DNA from: Leptolyngbyaceae cyanobacterium T60_A2020_046
GTDB taxonomy: Bacteria > Cyanobacteriota > Cyanobacteriia > Phormidesmidales > Phormidesmidaceae
DNA: 42,854 nt
Direction of reading: 5' to 3'
Assembly: GCA_015272155.1 (NCBI GenBank)
Contig: JACYME010000196.1
Location: 1-42,854, forward strand
The notes beneath the pieces are model-generated. The model searched no databases and had not been told where the DNA came from. It saw only the letters and a list, made by a program, of their open reading frames with translations. Made by a program: the position numbers and the translations under genes. Shown here piece after piece: positions 1-8,314 of this stretch (the stretch's first letter is position 1; each line of letters opens with the position of its first letter).

Positions 1-53
1 AATTCTGTTGCGATCGCACCTCAACCCCGATCTCCGAGAGGCCAATCACAGGC

Positions 54-184
54 TAAGTAGGTGGATATCAATAAACCCTGTTGTAAGGTGCTGTTAGGCG
101 TAGCCGTAACGCACCATCCAGTAAGGCTTTGATGCGTTACGCTGCCGCTAACGCATCCTACGAATAATTGAGTCCACCTACTTA
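54..184. repeat. MITE-like palindromic repeat next to fabI
   Basis: A 131-bp segment is bounded by a perfect 12-bp inverted repeat: TAAGTAGGTGGA at 54-65 and TCCACCTACTTA at 173-184. Inside are two related hairpins. One has arms at 87-96 and 107-115 with one bulged base. The other is perfect, with GATGCGTTA at 131-139 and TAACGCATC at 149-157. The GATGCGTTA...TAACGCATCCTACG pattern resembles a short palindromic repeat dispersed through many cyanobacterial genomes (from memory). The right arm overlaps the fabI stop codon at 182-184. It may be a non-autonomous miniature element or act as the fabI mRNA 3' end; no transposase is present. Confidence 0.6.
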
Positions 185-958
185 CATACCCATGATGTTG
201 TAGCCCGAATCCACATACAAAATTTGCCCTGTCACCCCGCTGGACAAATCACTGCATAAAAACGCCGCCGTCTTGCCCACTTCCTCCTGCGTCACCGTGC
301 GGCGCAGGGGAGCAACATCTTCGACGTGGTGAATCATATCGAGAATGCCGCCGATCGCGGAAGACGCCAGGGTGCGAATTGGGCCAGCCGAAATTCCATT
401 CACCCGAATTTGCTGGGGGCCAAGCTCCGATGCCAGGTAGCGCACATTCATTTCCAGGGCGGCTTTAGCGATCCCCATCACGTTGTAGTTAGGCACCACG
501 CGCACCCCGCCGAGATACGTGAGCGTGACGATGCTGCCCCCTTCTGTCATGAGGGGTTTTGCAGCATTCGCCAGACTCACCAGCGAGTAGGCGCTAATCT
601 CCAGAGCCAGTTGAAACCCAGCCCGCGAGGTGGCGCTAAAGTCGCCAATCAGATCTTCGCGGTTGGCAAAGGCGAGGCAGTGGACAAGGATGTCGAGCTT
701 GCCCCACTGGTCGCGAATGGCGTCGAAGGTCGCAGTGATCTGGGCATCATCCTGCACGTTGCAGGGTAAAAACAGCGAAGGATTCAGCGGCTCAACCAAA
801 TCCTTGACTTTTTTTTCCATCTTGCCTTTGTCGTCGGGCAGGTAGGTGATTCCCAAGTCAGCTCCGGCGGCGTGGAGTTGTTGGGCAATGCCCCAGGCGA
901 TGGAACGGTTGTTGGCAATGCCCGTAACTAGGGCGCGTTTTCCAGTGAGATCCAGCAT
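182..958 (-). CDS. fabI: Enoyl-[acyl-carrier-protein] reductase (NADH), FabI type
   Basis: This cytosolic enzyme carries out the last reduction of each fatty-acid elongation cycle, converting trans-2-enoyl-ACP to acyl-ACP with NAD(P)H. The 258-residue protein has the usual FabI length and an SDR Rossmann fold. The N-terminal nucleotide-binding segment reads GKRALVTGIANNRSIAWGIA (residues 6-25), the SIAWG form typical of FabI. The catalytic pair is Tyr158-X6-Lys165, with the second FabI tyrosine at Tyr148. The C-terminal SGYNIMGM is also family-typical. The ATG at 956-958 has an AGGA about 6 nt upstream on the minus strand. It follows the multicopper oxidase on the same strand after 194 bp, so it probably has its own promoter. 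Its stop codon lies inside the terminal arm of the palindromic repeat at 54-184. Confidence 0.95.
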   Translation of the reverse strand: MLDLTGKRALVTGIANNRSIAWGIAQQLHAAGADLGITYLPDDKGKMEKKVKDLVEPLNPSLFLPCNVQDDAQITATFDAIRDQWGKLDILVHCLAFANREDLIGDFSATSRAGFQLALEISAYSLVSLANAAKPLMTEGGSIVTLTYLGGVRVVPNYNVMGIAKAALEMNVRYLASELGPQQIRVNGISAGPIRTLASSAIGGILDMIHHVEDVAPLRRTVTQEEVGKTAAFLCSDLSSGVTGQILYVDSGYNIMGM

Positions 959-1152
959 GGCAATCCTGCGTGTGAGCCATTTAGGAGGATACTCAAAAAC
1001 CGGGGCCGATGGATAGACCCGGGGCTGGGAGCATCGCGACGACCGTAGCTGGGCAGCAGGCGAGGGTGAGATTGGGCCTGTAGGTTAGACGGGGCGGGGG
1101 CAGGGCCGTTGGGGCGTTGACGATTGGCGACTGCAATCTGCGATCGCCCCCA

Positions 1153-2580
1153 TCACGCGCTAGGCTGCATTTCGATCTGCCCCATCATGCCCTGGTCTTC
1201 GTGGTCGAGGATGTGACAGTGGTAGACCGTCACGCCAGGAAAGTCCGCAAAGGCCACCCGCAGATCGATGCTGCCGTAGGCCGGAATGTTGACGGTATCT
1301 TTCCAGACCGGATCGGCAACAGGCTGACCATCGCGCCGCAACACCTGAAACCCATTGGTATGCAGGTGGAAGGGATGATCCATTCCGGCTTTGTTGAGGA
1401 TGTGCCAGTCTTCGACGGTGCCAAGCTGCACGCGGGTATCGATGCGGTGGTGGTCAAAGCCGCGACCATTGATCAGAAAAAACTGGCCTTGATTGATCCC
1501 GTGGTCGAGGACAAATTCTCGGCGGCGGATGGGCTCGCCAGGGGCGACGACAGGAAGCAGTGCAGTAGGCAGCGGGGTGGGTGTGGTGGTCTCGGTGTAG
1601 GTCAGGATGGCGAGGGATTGGGGAGCCGTGTTGCGATCGCCCCCGCGCGGGTGATGGCCCATGCCATGCATCATGTTGGCAATGCCGCGATCGTAGGGCA
1701 GGCTTACCAAGTCGTAGGCAGCGGGGTCGCGCTGACCCGCCACCAGCAGATCGGCCCGTTCCCCCGGCGCGAGGATCAACTCGTCAATCTCTGTTGGGGC
1801 AGCCAGGGCACCCCCATCCAAGCCAATCAGGTGCCAGGGGTGATTTTGCAAGCGCAGCCGATAAATCCGTGAGGCGGAGGCATTCAGCAATCGCAGCCGC
1901 AGCAGCCCGTTTTGGGGCAGGGGAAGCTGGGGCGGGCGATCGCCATTCACCGTAATCAAATCGCCCTCGCGGCCCCACCGCCGAAACATGGGCATGGGTT
2001 CGCGGCGATTGCCCCGGCGATCGAGATCAAAATCTTGCAACACCAACACCGCCTCATCGGCGGCCTGAATTTCCGGTACCTGGTCGATCGCACCTCGCAC
2101 AATCAGCGGCCCCGCCAACCCCCCAAACACCTGCTCGGCGACGGTACCGTGGTGATGGGGATGATACCAAAACAGCCCACCGGGATGATCGGGCGAGAGA
2201 TCAAAGGCATAGTTCAGGGTTTCGCCCGACGCGGCCACGCGAAATACGTTATCAGCTTGGTCCGTGGGTGGAATGTGGAGACCGTGGAAATGCAGGTTGG
2301 TGGGCTGGGTCAGGCGGTTGTGTAGCCGCAGTTGCACCCGATCGCCCGCATTCATTTCCAGTAATGGGCCAGGCACTTGGCCACTGTAGCTCAGCAGGCG
2401 GGCCTGCCGCCCGGCCAGGGGCTGCCATGTCTCCGCTGCGGTCAGATCCGCCACCAGTTCGCCAGCCTGACTCACGACCCGCGATCGCCCAGGCGTGGGT
2501 GACAATACCGTCGCACAGCGTGCCAACAACACGGATCCGGTGGTGGCGATCGCCCCCCAAAGTAGTTGTCGCCTTTTCAT
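1153..2580 (-). CDS. Multicopper oxidase, Tat-exported
   Basis: A 475-residue three-cupredoxin oxidase of the CueO/McoA/laccase type. It oxidises Cu(I), Mn(II) or phenolics and reduces O2 to water. All four copper-binding motifs are readable: HFH (97-99), HPHHH (140-144), HPFHLH (402-407) and HCHILDHEDQGM from residue 454, which supplies the T1 Cys455 and axial Met. A His/Met-rich stretch (MMHGMGHH, about 303-310) recalls the Met-rich segments of cuprous oxidases. The N-terminus begins MKRRQLLWGA, a plausible twin-arginine signal, so a folded copper-loaded protein is probably sent to the periplasm. It lies 12 bp after the small membrane protein gene (2593-2883), implying one transcript, and a MerR regulator is divergent to both. 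Whether the true substrate is copper, manganese or an organic molecule is not visible. Confidence 0.9.
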   Translation of the reverse strand: MKRRQLLWGAIATTGSVLLARCATVLSPTPGRSRVVSQAGELVADLTAAETWQPLAGRQARLLSYSGQVPGPLLEMNAGDRVQLRLHNRLTQPTNLHFHGLHIPPTDQADNVFRVAASGETLNYAFDLSPDHPGGLFWYHPHHHGTVAEQVFGGLAGPLIVRGAIDQVPEIQAADEAVLVLQDFDLDRRGNRREPMPMFRRWGREGDLITVNGDRPPQLPLPQNGLLRLRLLNASASRIYRLRLQNHPWHLIGLDGGALAAPTEIDELILAPGERADLLVAGQRDPAAYDLVSLPYDRGIANMMHGMGHHPRGGDRNTAPQSLAILTYTETTTPTPLPTALLPVVAPGEPIRRREFVLDHGINQGQFFLINGRGFDHHRIDTRVQLGTVEDWHILNKAGMDHPFHLHTNGFQVLRRDGQPVADPVWKDTVNIPAYGSIDLRVAFADFPGVTVYHCHILDHEDQGMMGQIEMQPSA

Positions 2581-2592
2581 CCCAGTCTTCCC

Positions 2593-2883
2593 TTAGCGCT
2601 GAACCCAAGGCCGAGACGGGCGCTGTAGCCACAGCACAGTGCCTGTGACGATCAGGGTGAGCAGTCCCAGCGCATTCAAAAATGGGTAAATCCTTTCCAA
2701 GTTGAGTGGCCCAAAATGCCCGCGATGCACTTCGAGCACCCAGAGAAAGGCTTGGGTATTGCCCGATGCCATTGCCAGTTGGAAAACCACCCCCGTCGTC
2801 AGCGTCAGCAACAGGGGCAACACCATCACCGGGGCCAGGGTGGCATGAATATTCCGCAGGCGGCGATTGAGTTGTGGGGGCAT
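2593..2883 (-). CDS. Small two-helix membrane protein, PepSY-associated type
   Basis: A 96-residue protein with two hydrophobic segments, about residues 15-40 (IHATLAPVMVLPLLLTLTTG region) and 66-86 (FLNALGLLTLIVTGTVLWL region), linked by a short polar loop with HRGHFGP. The N-terminal RRLRNIHATLAP followed by a hydrophobic helix resembles the first helix of PepSY-associated membrane proteins, but here the protein is short and has no PepSY domain. The histidines flanking the helices could bind haem or metal; this is inference. It is the first gene of a two-gene unit with the multicopper oxidase and is divergent from merR. It may supply electrons, handle metal or act in assembly for the oxidase; its function is unknown. 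Confidence 0.7.
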   Translation of the reverse strand: MPPQLNRRLRNIHATLAPVMVLPLLLTLTTGVVFQLAMASGNTQAFLWVLEVHRGHFGPLNLERIYPFLNALGLLTLIVTGTVLWLQRPSRPWVQR

Positions 2884-3023
2884 GGGTGCAACCAGGCTGG
2901 GTGGACGGGAACAAGGCAGACAATCCTTGGGGCAATCGTAGCAAGTGTGGTCAGGGATGTTGGCGATTCGTCCTCGGGGAGGTTATGCCCCCAGCGGGAT
3001 AGATGATGGCAAAGGGCAGACGC

Positions 3024-3045
3024 GATATCCTAAAAATAGGTTATC
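3024..3045. promoter_or_regulatory. Candidate MerR operator dyad
   Basis: GATATCCTA (3024-3032), AAAA, TAGGTTATC (3037-3045) forms a dyad with 8 of 9 positions matching, directly upstream of the merR start at 3063 and in the divergent region facing the membrane protein/oxidase genes. MerR proteins bind dyads of about this size between an over-spaced -35 and -10. I could not assign convincing hexamers on either strand, so this is a candidate only. Confidence 0.4.
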
Positions 3046-3062
3046 CCAAGAACGTTTGCCCC

Positions 3063-3482
3063 ATGTCTTGCGCACCAGAGCTGCTCAAAATTGGTGAGGT
3101 GAGTACCCAGGCAAACCTGCCGGTCAAAACCATTCGCTACTACGAAGATCGGGGGTTAATTCAGGCAGCCCAGCGATCGCCCGGCGGGTTTCGTCTATTT
3201 GAATCAGGGGTGCTGAATCGGCTGCGTTTCATCCGGCGATCGCAGGCATTGGGGCTCAGCTTACAAGATATTCAAGACATTCTGTCGATCTCCGATCAGG
3301 GGTCGCGCCCGTGCCACAGTGTGCGGCACAAATTCCAGCAAAAAATCGAGGAAATTGATCGCCGGATTGTTGAGCTGCATCACCTCCGGCAACAAATTAC
3401 GGCACTGATGGCTGAGGCTGAGCAAGCAGAACAGCTTGACGCCGAAATTTGCCCCATTATTGAGCATGCCGCGACGGACTGA
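3063..3482 (+). CDS. MerR-family metal-responsive transcriptional regulator
   Basis: A 139-residue regulator from the ATG at 3063. An in-frame start at 3003 would add 20 non-family residues, so I prefer 3063. The winged-helix DNA-binding domain reads LLKIGEVSTQANLPVKTIRY at 8-27, then YEDRGLI, as in MerR/CueR/ZntR. A long dimerisation helix occupies about residues 88-122. Candidate metal ligands are Cys84 (RPCHSV) and Cys130 (CPIIEH), the latter at the C-terminal metal-binding-loop position of Zn/Cd/Pb/Hg-type MerR proteins. It is divergent from the membrane protein/multicopper oxidase unit, which it probably controls together with itself. The Cys/His pattern suggests a soft metal sensor, but the metal cannot be read. 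Confidence 0.85.
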   Translation: MSCAPELLKIGEVSTQANLPVKTIRYYEDRGLIQAAQRSPGGFRLFESGVLNRLRFIRRSQALGLSLQDIQDILSISDQGSRPCHSVRHKFQQKIEEIDRRIVELHHLRQQITALMAEAEQAEQLDAEICPIIEHAATD

Positions 3483-3523
3483 GCCCAGTTGCCCTGAATG
3501 CTGCCGGATCCTCTCAAACACAC

Positions 3524-3551
3524 CAGGACAGGAGCGATCGCCCCTGTCCTG
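3524..3551. terminator. Bidirectional hairpin with HIP1 core
   Basis: A 28-bp palindrome with a single mismatch pair: arm CAGGACAGG at 3524-3532, HIP1 core, arm CCTGTCCTG at 3543-3551. It sits in the 114 bp between the convergent ends of merR (+) and tic22 (-), where a shared terminator is expected. There is no clear T-run on either side, so it may stop transcription poorly or simply stabilise 3' ends. Confidence 0.45.
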
Positions 3552-3596
3552 ACTGTGGTCGTGCCTCTATCAATGACGACCGGGTACAACCGCTCG

Positions 3597-4328
3597 CTAG
3601 CGGCGAGGTCCATTGTTTTGGAGATAGCGCAGCGTATCCGATGCTGGTACGAGTTGAATCAACCCCAGCACGTCATCAATTTCTGCGTCGTTACTGGTTT
3701 CCATGCTTTGCAGCAGCCCTTCCAGGGTGATGACCTCAATGCGAATGGTGTTCGCCGCATCGGGATTTTGGTCAAAGAAGGGCTGGAGCTGACGCTGGAG
3801 ATCCGCCAGAGAGAAGAACATGGGAAGGGTCTGGTTGCTGTAGAGCAGGTATTGACCATTCTCACGATTCACAGCGGCGAATAGCGGCACCCCAGGGAAA
3901 TCCTCCACCGAGGCGAGTTCTTCCGCATCTTCAATGGCATCGCGATCGGGAATGTAGACCAAGCTGGTGCTGGTGCGAAGCTGCTGCCGCGCCTCTTGAT
4001 AAACACTGCTTAGGGGCAGGGCGGCGACCTGTGCCTCACCGGCAAAGGGCGCGTTTTCGGCCTCGGCTCGTTCTAGAAAGTCGCGCGCCGCTTCAGCATC
4101 AATAAAGACGATGGGCGCTTGCAGATTTTCATCAGAGGAGTTGTCAACGCTGGCAGTCAGCGATCGCCCGTCCTCATCCACAATCAAAAACACGGGCACC
4201 GTCGAGAGTTTCTCGACAATTTCAGCTCTGGGGAGTGCCAAGGCCGCCCGCGAGAAGCTTGTCGTTACGCCGGTTAGGGTGGCCCCAATTAAACCGAGTG
4301 TTGTGAGTCGGCGCACAATGCTTTTCAT
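3597..4328 (-). CDS. Tic22-like protein
   Basis: A 243-residue protein of the Tic22 family. In plants Tic22 is a chloroplast intermembrane-space import component. In cyanobacteria homologues are periplasmic or thylakoid-associated and act in outer-membrane biogenesis. The ATG at 4328 (MKSIVRRLTTLG) is preferred over one 5 codons upstream because it gives a clean signal peptide: basic start, hydrophobic core and an ALA-L cleavage region about residue 32. Family-like segments are VEKLSTVPVFLIVDEDG, PIVFIDAEAARDFLE and VPLFAAVNRENG. The domain is built from repeated 'name x TVPVF-x-V' halves, consistent with the Tic22 pseudo-symmetric fold. It is convergent with merR and monocistronic as far as visible. 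Confidence 0.8.
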   Translation of the reverse strand: MKSIVRRLTTLGLIGATLTGVTTSFSRAALALPRAEIVEKLSTVPVFLIVDEDGRSLTASVDNSSDENLQAPIVFIDAEAARDFLERAEAENAPFAGEAQVAALPLSSVYQEARQQLRTSTSLVYIPDRDAIEDAEELASVEDFPGVPLFAAVNRENGQYLLYSNQTLPMFFSLADLQRQLQPFFDQNPDAANTIRIEVITLEGLLQSMETSNDAEIDDVLGLIQLVPASDTLRYLQNNGPRR

Positions 4329-4343
4329 ATACTTGCAAACCAC

Positions 4344-4689
4344 TTTGCTGAACTACAGAGCGGGTGGGACTTTCCGAAGCCCATGACCCGTGAATCGAAC
4401 GGTTCGTCGCCCCTGATTGATGACAGGTACCACACGGGGCTGAGGTGCGCTGGAGTCGCATCCGTGCGATCGCTGGATGCATCCTAGCAAGTTTCCCTCA
4501 AATCTCTGTGCCCCAGAGTGGACGCTTCTTTTTTTGAACCTAGGGCCATGCCTGACTGAACCCCCCGCGGTCAGGCATGCCACCCGTTTTAAGCTCGGGC
4601 GAGGTCTTCGTGTGAAAGACGCCTGTGCCCTATAAAAGTGCCGACGCGAATACGAGGGCAATGCTCGAAGGATAAAGGGCGCGATAAAA
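4344..4689. other. Intergenic region between tic22 and tRNA-Pro
   Basis: No convincing gene. It holds a perfect 10-bp inverted repeat with a 13-nt loop, CATGCCTGAC (4547-4556) and GTCAGGCATG (4570-4579), just downstream of tRNA-Pro on the minus strand. It may terminate or help process the tRNA transcript; a T-run is absent on that side. The palindrome GGATGCATCC near 4476-4485 is the only other structure I see. The tic22 promoter should lie in the first 100 bp, but I see no clear hexamers. Confidence 0.35.
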
Positions 4690-4763
4690 TCGGGATGACA
4701 GGATTTGAACCTGCGACATCCTGCTCCCAAAGCAGGCGCGCTACCAAGCTGCGCTACATCCCG
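4690..4763 (-). tRNA. tRNA-Pro (anticodon TGG)
   Basis: Reading the minus strand, the acceptor 5' arm CGGGATG pairs with CATCCCG, followed by discriminator A. The anticodon stem CCTGC/GCAGG encloses loop TTTGGGA, so the anticodon is UGG (Pro). The T arm GCAGG-TTCAAAT-CCTGT is canonical apart from one G-U pair. CCA is not encoded. Confidence 0.95.
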
Positions 4764-4859
4764 TAAGTCACGATCAGTATAGCTCGCTTTTCTGGTGGAA
4801 ACGCAAGGGCGATCGCGGCATCCCCTGGGCCTCGCCCCAACCCAAGCAGCCTAATTTCT

Positions 4860-5294
4860 ATGACCATGATGACCTTGAAACCCCAAAGCTGGCCCATTCA
4901 AAACCTTCCGGGTCTCTCCCGCGAGCACTCCACCCAACTGCAACAGCTTGGGCTGACCACCACTGCCCACCTGCTTCATCAGGGGCGATCGCCCCAAGCT
5001 CAGCAAGCCCTTGCGCGCCAGCTTCAACTACCCCTCCGCTATGCCCAAAAGTGGCTGGCACTGGCAGATTTAGCCCAGTTGCCTAGCGTGGGGTGCGACT
5101 ATTGCGGGCTGTTGCTGCACACGGGCATTCAGTCGATCGCGCAGCTTGCTGCGATCGCGCCCGGTCGCCTCCATAGCCAAATTCGCCGCCTGCATACAGC
5201 CAGTTTGCAGCGGTCAGACCTGTGCCCCGATCCGGCACAGGTGGCGGTGTGGGTGCGCGAGGCCCAGCAGTTGAGCCAACGCCGAGGGCGCTAG
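4860..5294 (+). CDS. DUF4332-type helix-hairpin-helix protein
   Basis: A 144-residue soluble protein of unknown role. It contains two helix-hairpin-helix-like repeats: LPGLSREHSTQLQQLGLTTT (about 17-36) and a second around LLLHTGIQSIAQLAAIAPGR (about 84-103), which is the pattern of DUF4332 proteins. Such folds often bind nucleic acid non-specifically. A CDYC pair (residues about 79-82) could bind metal or form a disulfide. Start choice among ATGs at 4860, 4866 and 4869 is uncertain; the outermost is listed. It stands alone between tRNA-Pro (opposite strand) and lpd, with about 207 bp before lpd. Confidence 0.7.
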   Translation: MTMMTLKPQSWPIQNLPGLSREHSTQLQQLGLTTTAHLLHQGRSPQAQQALARQLQLPLRYAQKWLALADLAQLPSVGCDYCGLLLHTGIQSIAQLAAIAPGRLHSQIRRLHTASLQRSDLCPDPAQVAVWVREAQQLSQRRGR

Positions 5295-5501
5295 CGCCGC
5301 CGAGCGTTAAGCTGCCCATCGGGAGCCCTCCGTCGCCATCCTTCGATCACCACAGCCCCCGGCCAGAAAAGTTGTCTTAAAGCCCCACTCTAGTCAAGAA
5401 TTGGAAAGGTAAACCTGGGAACAGGTCGATGGCGCGCGATCGCACATCCCTGTCACCCGGTTTTCATCTATCGCTGCGATGGGCTTAGGAGACAGCAAGC
5501 T

Positions 5502-6935
5502 GTGAGTCAGTCACTTGACTATGATCTCGTCATTATTGGAGCAGGGGTTGGCGGCCACGGGGCAGCCCTCCATGCGGTGCGGCAGGGGCTCAAAACCGCC
5601 ATTATCGAAGCTGGAGAAATGGGAGGAACCTGTGTCAATCGCGGCTGCATTCCCTCTAAAGCGCTGCTGGCGGCCTCTGGGCGCGTGCGCGAACTCCAAG
5701 ATAATCATCACCTCAGCGCCCTAGGAATTCAGGTGAGTGGCGTCAGCTACGATCGCCAAGCCATTGCCGACCATGCCCATAACCTGGTGGCAAAAATCCA
5801 GGGCGATATGACCAACAGCCTCAAACGCCTCGGGGTAGACGTGATTCAAGGGTGGGGCAAGGTCGCTGGCGTGCAGAAGGTGCAGGTCGAAACCCCCAAC
5901 GGCGAAAGAACCCTCACGGCCCGCGACATCATGCTTTCGCCCGGCTCTGTGCCCTTCGTTCCCCCAGGGATTGAACTTGATGGGCGCACGGTGTTCACCA
6001 GCGATGATGCCCTCAAGCTTGAGTGGGTGCCCTCGTGGGTGGCCATCATCGGCAGTGGCTACATTGGGCTTGAATTTTGCGACATTTACACCGCCCTGGG
6101 TTCAGAGGTCACCATCATTGAAGCCCTCGATAAGGTGATGCCTACCTTTGACCCCGATATCGCCAAAGTCGCTGAGCGGGTGTTGATCAGCCCTCGGGAT
6201 GTGGAAACGCGGGCCGGGGTGCTGGCGGTTTCCGTCAAGCCGGGTTCTCCGGTGGTGATTGAGCTGGCCGATCGCGAAACCAAGGAAATCGTAGACGTGC
6301 TGGAAGTCGATGCCTGCCTGGTAGCGACGGGGCGGATTCCAGCGACGAAGAACCTGGGCCTGGAAACCCTAGGCGTGGAGACCGATCGCCGAGGCTTTAT
6401 CCCCGTTGATGAGCACCTCCAGGTATTGCGCGATGGTCAACCCGTGCCCCATTTGTGGGCGATCGGGGATGCAACGGGCAAGATGATGTTGGCCCATGCA
6501 GCTTCGGCCCAGGGGGTAGTGGCGGTGGATAACATGGTCGGCCAGCCCCGCACGGTGAACTATCAGAGCATTCCCGCAGCGGCCTTTACCCATCCTGAGG
6601 TGAGTTTTGTGGGGCTGACGGAGCCCGCTGCCCAGGAACTGGCTGCAAAGGAAGGCTTTGAGGTGGCATCGGTGAAGACCTACTTCAAGGGCAATTCCAA
6701 AGCGCTGGCGGAGGGTGAGTCGGACGGGCTGGCAAAGGTGATTTATCGCAAAGACACGGGTGAGGTGCTCGGAGCCCACATTCTCGGCCTCCATGCGTCG
6801 GATCTGATTCAAGAGGCGGCAAATGCGATCGCCCAAGGACAGTCCGTCACCGATTTGTCCTACTGTGTTCACACCCATCCCACCCTATCTGAGGTCCTAG
6901 ACGAAGCTTTTAAGCGTGCCGTTGTGACCCCTTGA
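5502..6935 (+). CDS. lpd: Dihydrolipoyl dehydrogenase (E3)
   Basis: FAD flavoprotein that reoxidises dihydrolipoamide with NAD+ in the pyruvate dehydrogenase complex and the glycine cleavage system; it is cytosolic. The 477-residue length is normal. The FAD-binding GxGxxG is [15 protein letters not shown] (11-25). The redox-active disulfide is [13 protein letters not shown], with Cys44 and Cys49. The NAD-binding site is [12 protein letters not shown] (about residue 183). The FAD GD motif is LWAIGDATG, and the catalytic His-Glu lies in [13 protein letters not shown] near the C-terminus. The start is GTG at 5502, preceded by GGAGA about 11 nt upstream. trpC follows after 16 bp, so the two are probably cotranscribed. 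Confidence 0.95.
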   Translation: MSQSLDYDLVIIGAGVGGHGAALHAVRQGLKTAIIEAGEMGGTCVNRGCIPSKALLAASGRVRELQDNHHLSALGIQVSGVSYDRQAIADHAHNLVAKIQGDMTNSLKRLGVDVIQGWGKVAGVQKVQVETPNGERTLTARDIMLSPGSVPFVPPGIELDGRTVFTSDDALKLEWVPSWVAIIGSGYIGLEFCDIYTALGSEVTIIEALDKVMPTFDPDIAKVAERVLISPRDVETRAGVLAVSVKPGSPVVIELADRETKEIVDVLEVDACLVATGRIPATKNLGLETLGVETDRRGFIPVDEHLQVLRDGQPVPHLWAIGDATGKMMLAHAASAQGVVAVDNMVGQPRTVNYQSIPAAAFTHPEVSFVGLTEPAAQELAAKEGFEVASVKTYFKGNSKALAEGESDGLAKVIYRKDTGEVLGAHILGLHASDLIQEAANAIAQGQSVTDLSYCVHTHPTLSEVLDEAFKRAVVTP

Positions 6936-6951
6936 GGAAGGAAATCCCAGG

Positions 6952-7833
6952 ATGCAAATTCGTCGTCGTCCCCCAAGCCCAGGGGTCTCTGTGCAGCATT
7001 TGACCTATCAAGTTGTGACGCCTGACAGTGAGCCGCGCAACATTCTTGAGCGGATTGTCTGGCATAAAGAAAAAGAGGTGGCGAGGCTGCGCGAGCGGTT
7101 GCCCCTCATAGACTTGCAGCGTCAGGTTTTGAGTGCGCCGCCTGCCCGCGATTTTTTGGCGGCACTCCAGGCCAGCGATCGCCAGCCCGCCTTGATTGCA
7201 GAGGTCAAAAAGGCATCGCCAAGCCGGGGCGTGATTCGTGAGGATTTTGACCCCGTGGCGATCGCCCAAGCCTACGAAGCCGGGGGCGCGACCTGTTTGT
7301 CGGTGCTTACGGATGAGGCATTTTTTCAGGGGAGCTTTGACTATCTCACCCAGATTCGGCAAAGCGTGGACATCCCGCTGCTGTGCAAGGAATTCATCCT
7401 CTACCCGTACCAGATGTATCTGGCGCGGGTGTGCGGGGCCGATGCGGTGCTGCTGATTGCGGCAGTGCTGAGCGATGAAGACCTTCGCTATTTTGTGCGC
7501 ATTGCCCAAGCGCTGGGGATGCGGGCGCTGGTGGAAGTCCATACCCTGGTAGAGCTGGATCGCGTCCTTGCCATCGAAACAATTCAGCTCATTGGCATCA
7601 ACAATCGCAACCTCGAAACCTTTGAAACCACCCTCGACACCTCCTGCACGCTGATGGCAGAGCGCCAGGATGCGCTGCTGGCGCGCGACTGCTTTGTGGT
7701 GAGTGAGTCGGGGATTTATACCTCGGCAGATCTGGCTCGCCTCACGGCGGCAGGAGCCCGTGGGGTGCTGGTGGGGGAATCGCTGATGCGACAGGCGGAT
7801 TTGGCGGCGGCGATCGCCACCCTCTATTCCTAA
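6952..7833 (+). CDS. trpC: Indole-3-glycerol-phosphate synthase
   Basis: Tryptophan pathway enzyme converting carboxyphenylamino-deoxyribulose phosphate to indole-3-glycerol phosphate. It has 293 residues, about 30 more than the E. coli domain, because of an N-terminal extension ([20 protein letters not shown]) that is usual in cyanobacteria. TIM-barrel motifs are [13 protein letters not shown] (about residue 85), [11 protein letters not shown] (catalytic Lys region), [19 protein letters not shown] and GVLVGESLM (phosphate-binding). It is a single-domain enzyme, not fused to TrpF. It lies 16 bp behind lpd on the same strand; the pairing has no obvious metabolic logic. Confidence 0.95.
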   Translation: MQIRRRPPSPGVSVQHLTYQVVTPDSEPRNILERIVWHKEKEVARLRERLPLIDLQRQVLSAPPARDFLAALQASDRQPALIAEVKKASPSRGVIREDFDPVAIAQAYEAGGATCLSVLTDEAFFQGSFDYLTQIRQSVDIPLLCKEFILYPYQMYLARVCGADAVLLIAAVLSDEDLRYFVRIAQALGMRALVEVHTLVELDRVLAIETIQLIGINNRNLETFETTLDTSCTLMAERQDALLARDCFVVSESGIYTSADLARLTAAGARGVLVGESLMRQADLAAAIATLYS

Positions 7834-7893
7834 CGCCGAGGGGTTCTGCCCTTCTGGCCCACACGCCCATCTACAGGATCGCCTTTATTTCCC

Positions 7894-8142
7894 ATGGACA
7901 AGCAGATTCCGCTGCCTTCGCACATCCATTACGAGCTGCTGATGCAGCTGCTCGAACGACAAACCCTGGAGACGGTTTACTCCGATGCGCGGCTGCGATC
8001 GCACATCAACGAGCTGATCATTACCCTACGCAAGGCGCTCTCGCAGCAGCGCCAGCTCGAAGAAGAACTCCAGCGCGCTAATCTCACCATCGATTACCGT
8101 TGGTCGCTCAACGACAGCCCCGCCTCCCTCGAAGATCGATAG
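7894..8142 (+). CDS. Small conserved cyanobacterial protein (DUF5340-like)
   Basis: An 82-residue acidic-helical protein beginning MDKQIPLPSHIHYELLMQLL, a start I associate with the cyanobacterial family DUF5340; this assignment is from memory. It looks entirely helical, with a coiled-coil-like segment LRKALSQQRQLEEELQRANL at about residues 46-65, suggesting self-association or a partner protein. There are no membrane segments, cysteines or catalytic motifs. It lies 60 bp after trpC on the same strand, so it may ride on the same transcript. Confidence 0.7.
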   Translation: MDKQIPLPSHIHYELLMQLLERQTLETVYSDARLRSHINELIITLRKALSQQRQLEEELQRANLTIDYRWSLNDSPASLEDR

Positions 8143-8314
8143 GTGCGGGTGCAATCCCCCCGTCCCAAACTCCAGCCCGCAAACAAGCCAATCACCCGTC
8201 ATCCTCTCGGAAGGCGGGGTCTCGCAAAGACTGTGCCATTTTAAGGCGTTGCAAAACTGGTAACCCATCCTCTGCGATCGCCGCTAATCTGTAGTGTAAA
8301 GTTGTGGTTTTGCT

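Noticed and set aside
1117-1872. 251-residue open frame on the plus strand opposite the multicopper oxidase
   Set aside because: It is antisense to a gene with all four copper motifs; GC-rich DNA gives long antisense frames, and this one shows no protein-like pattern.
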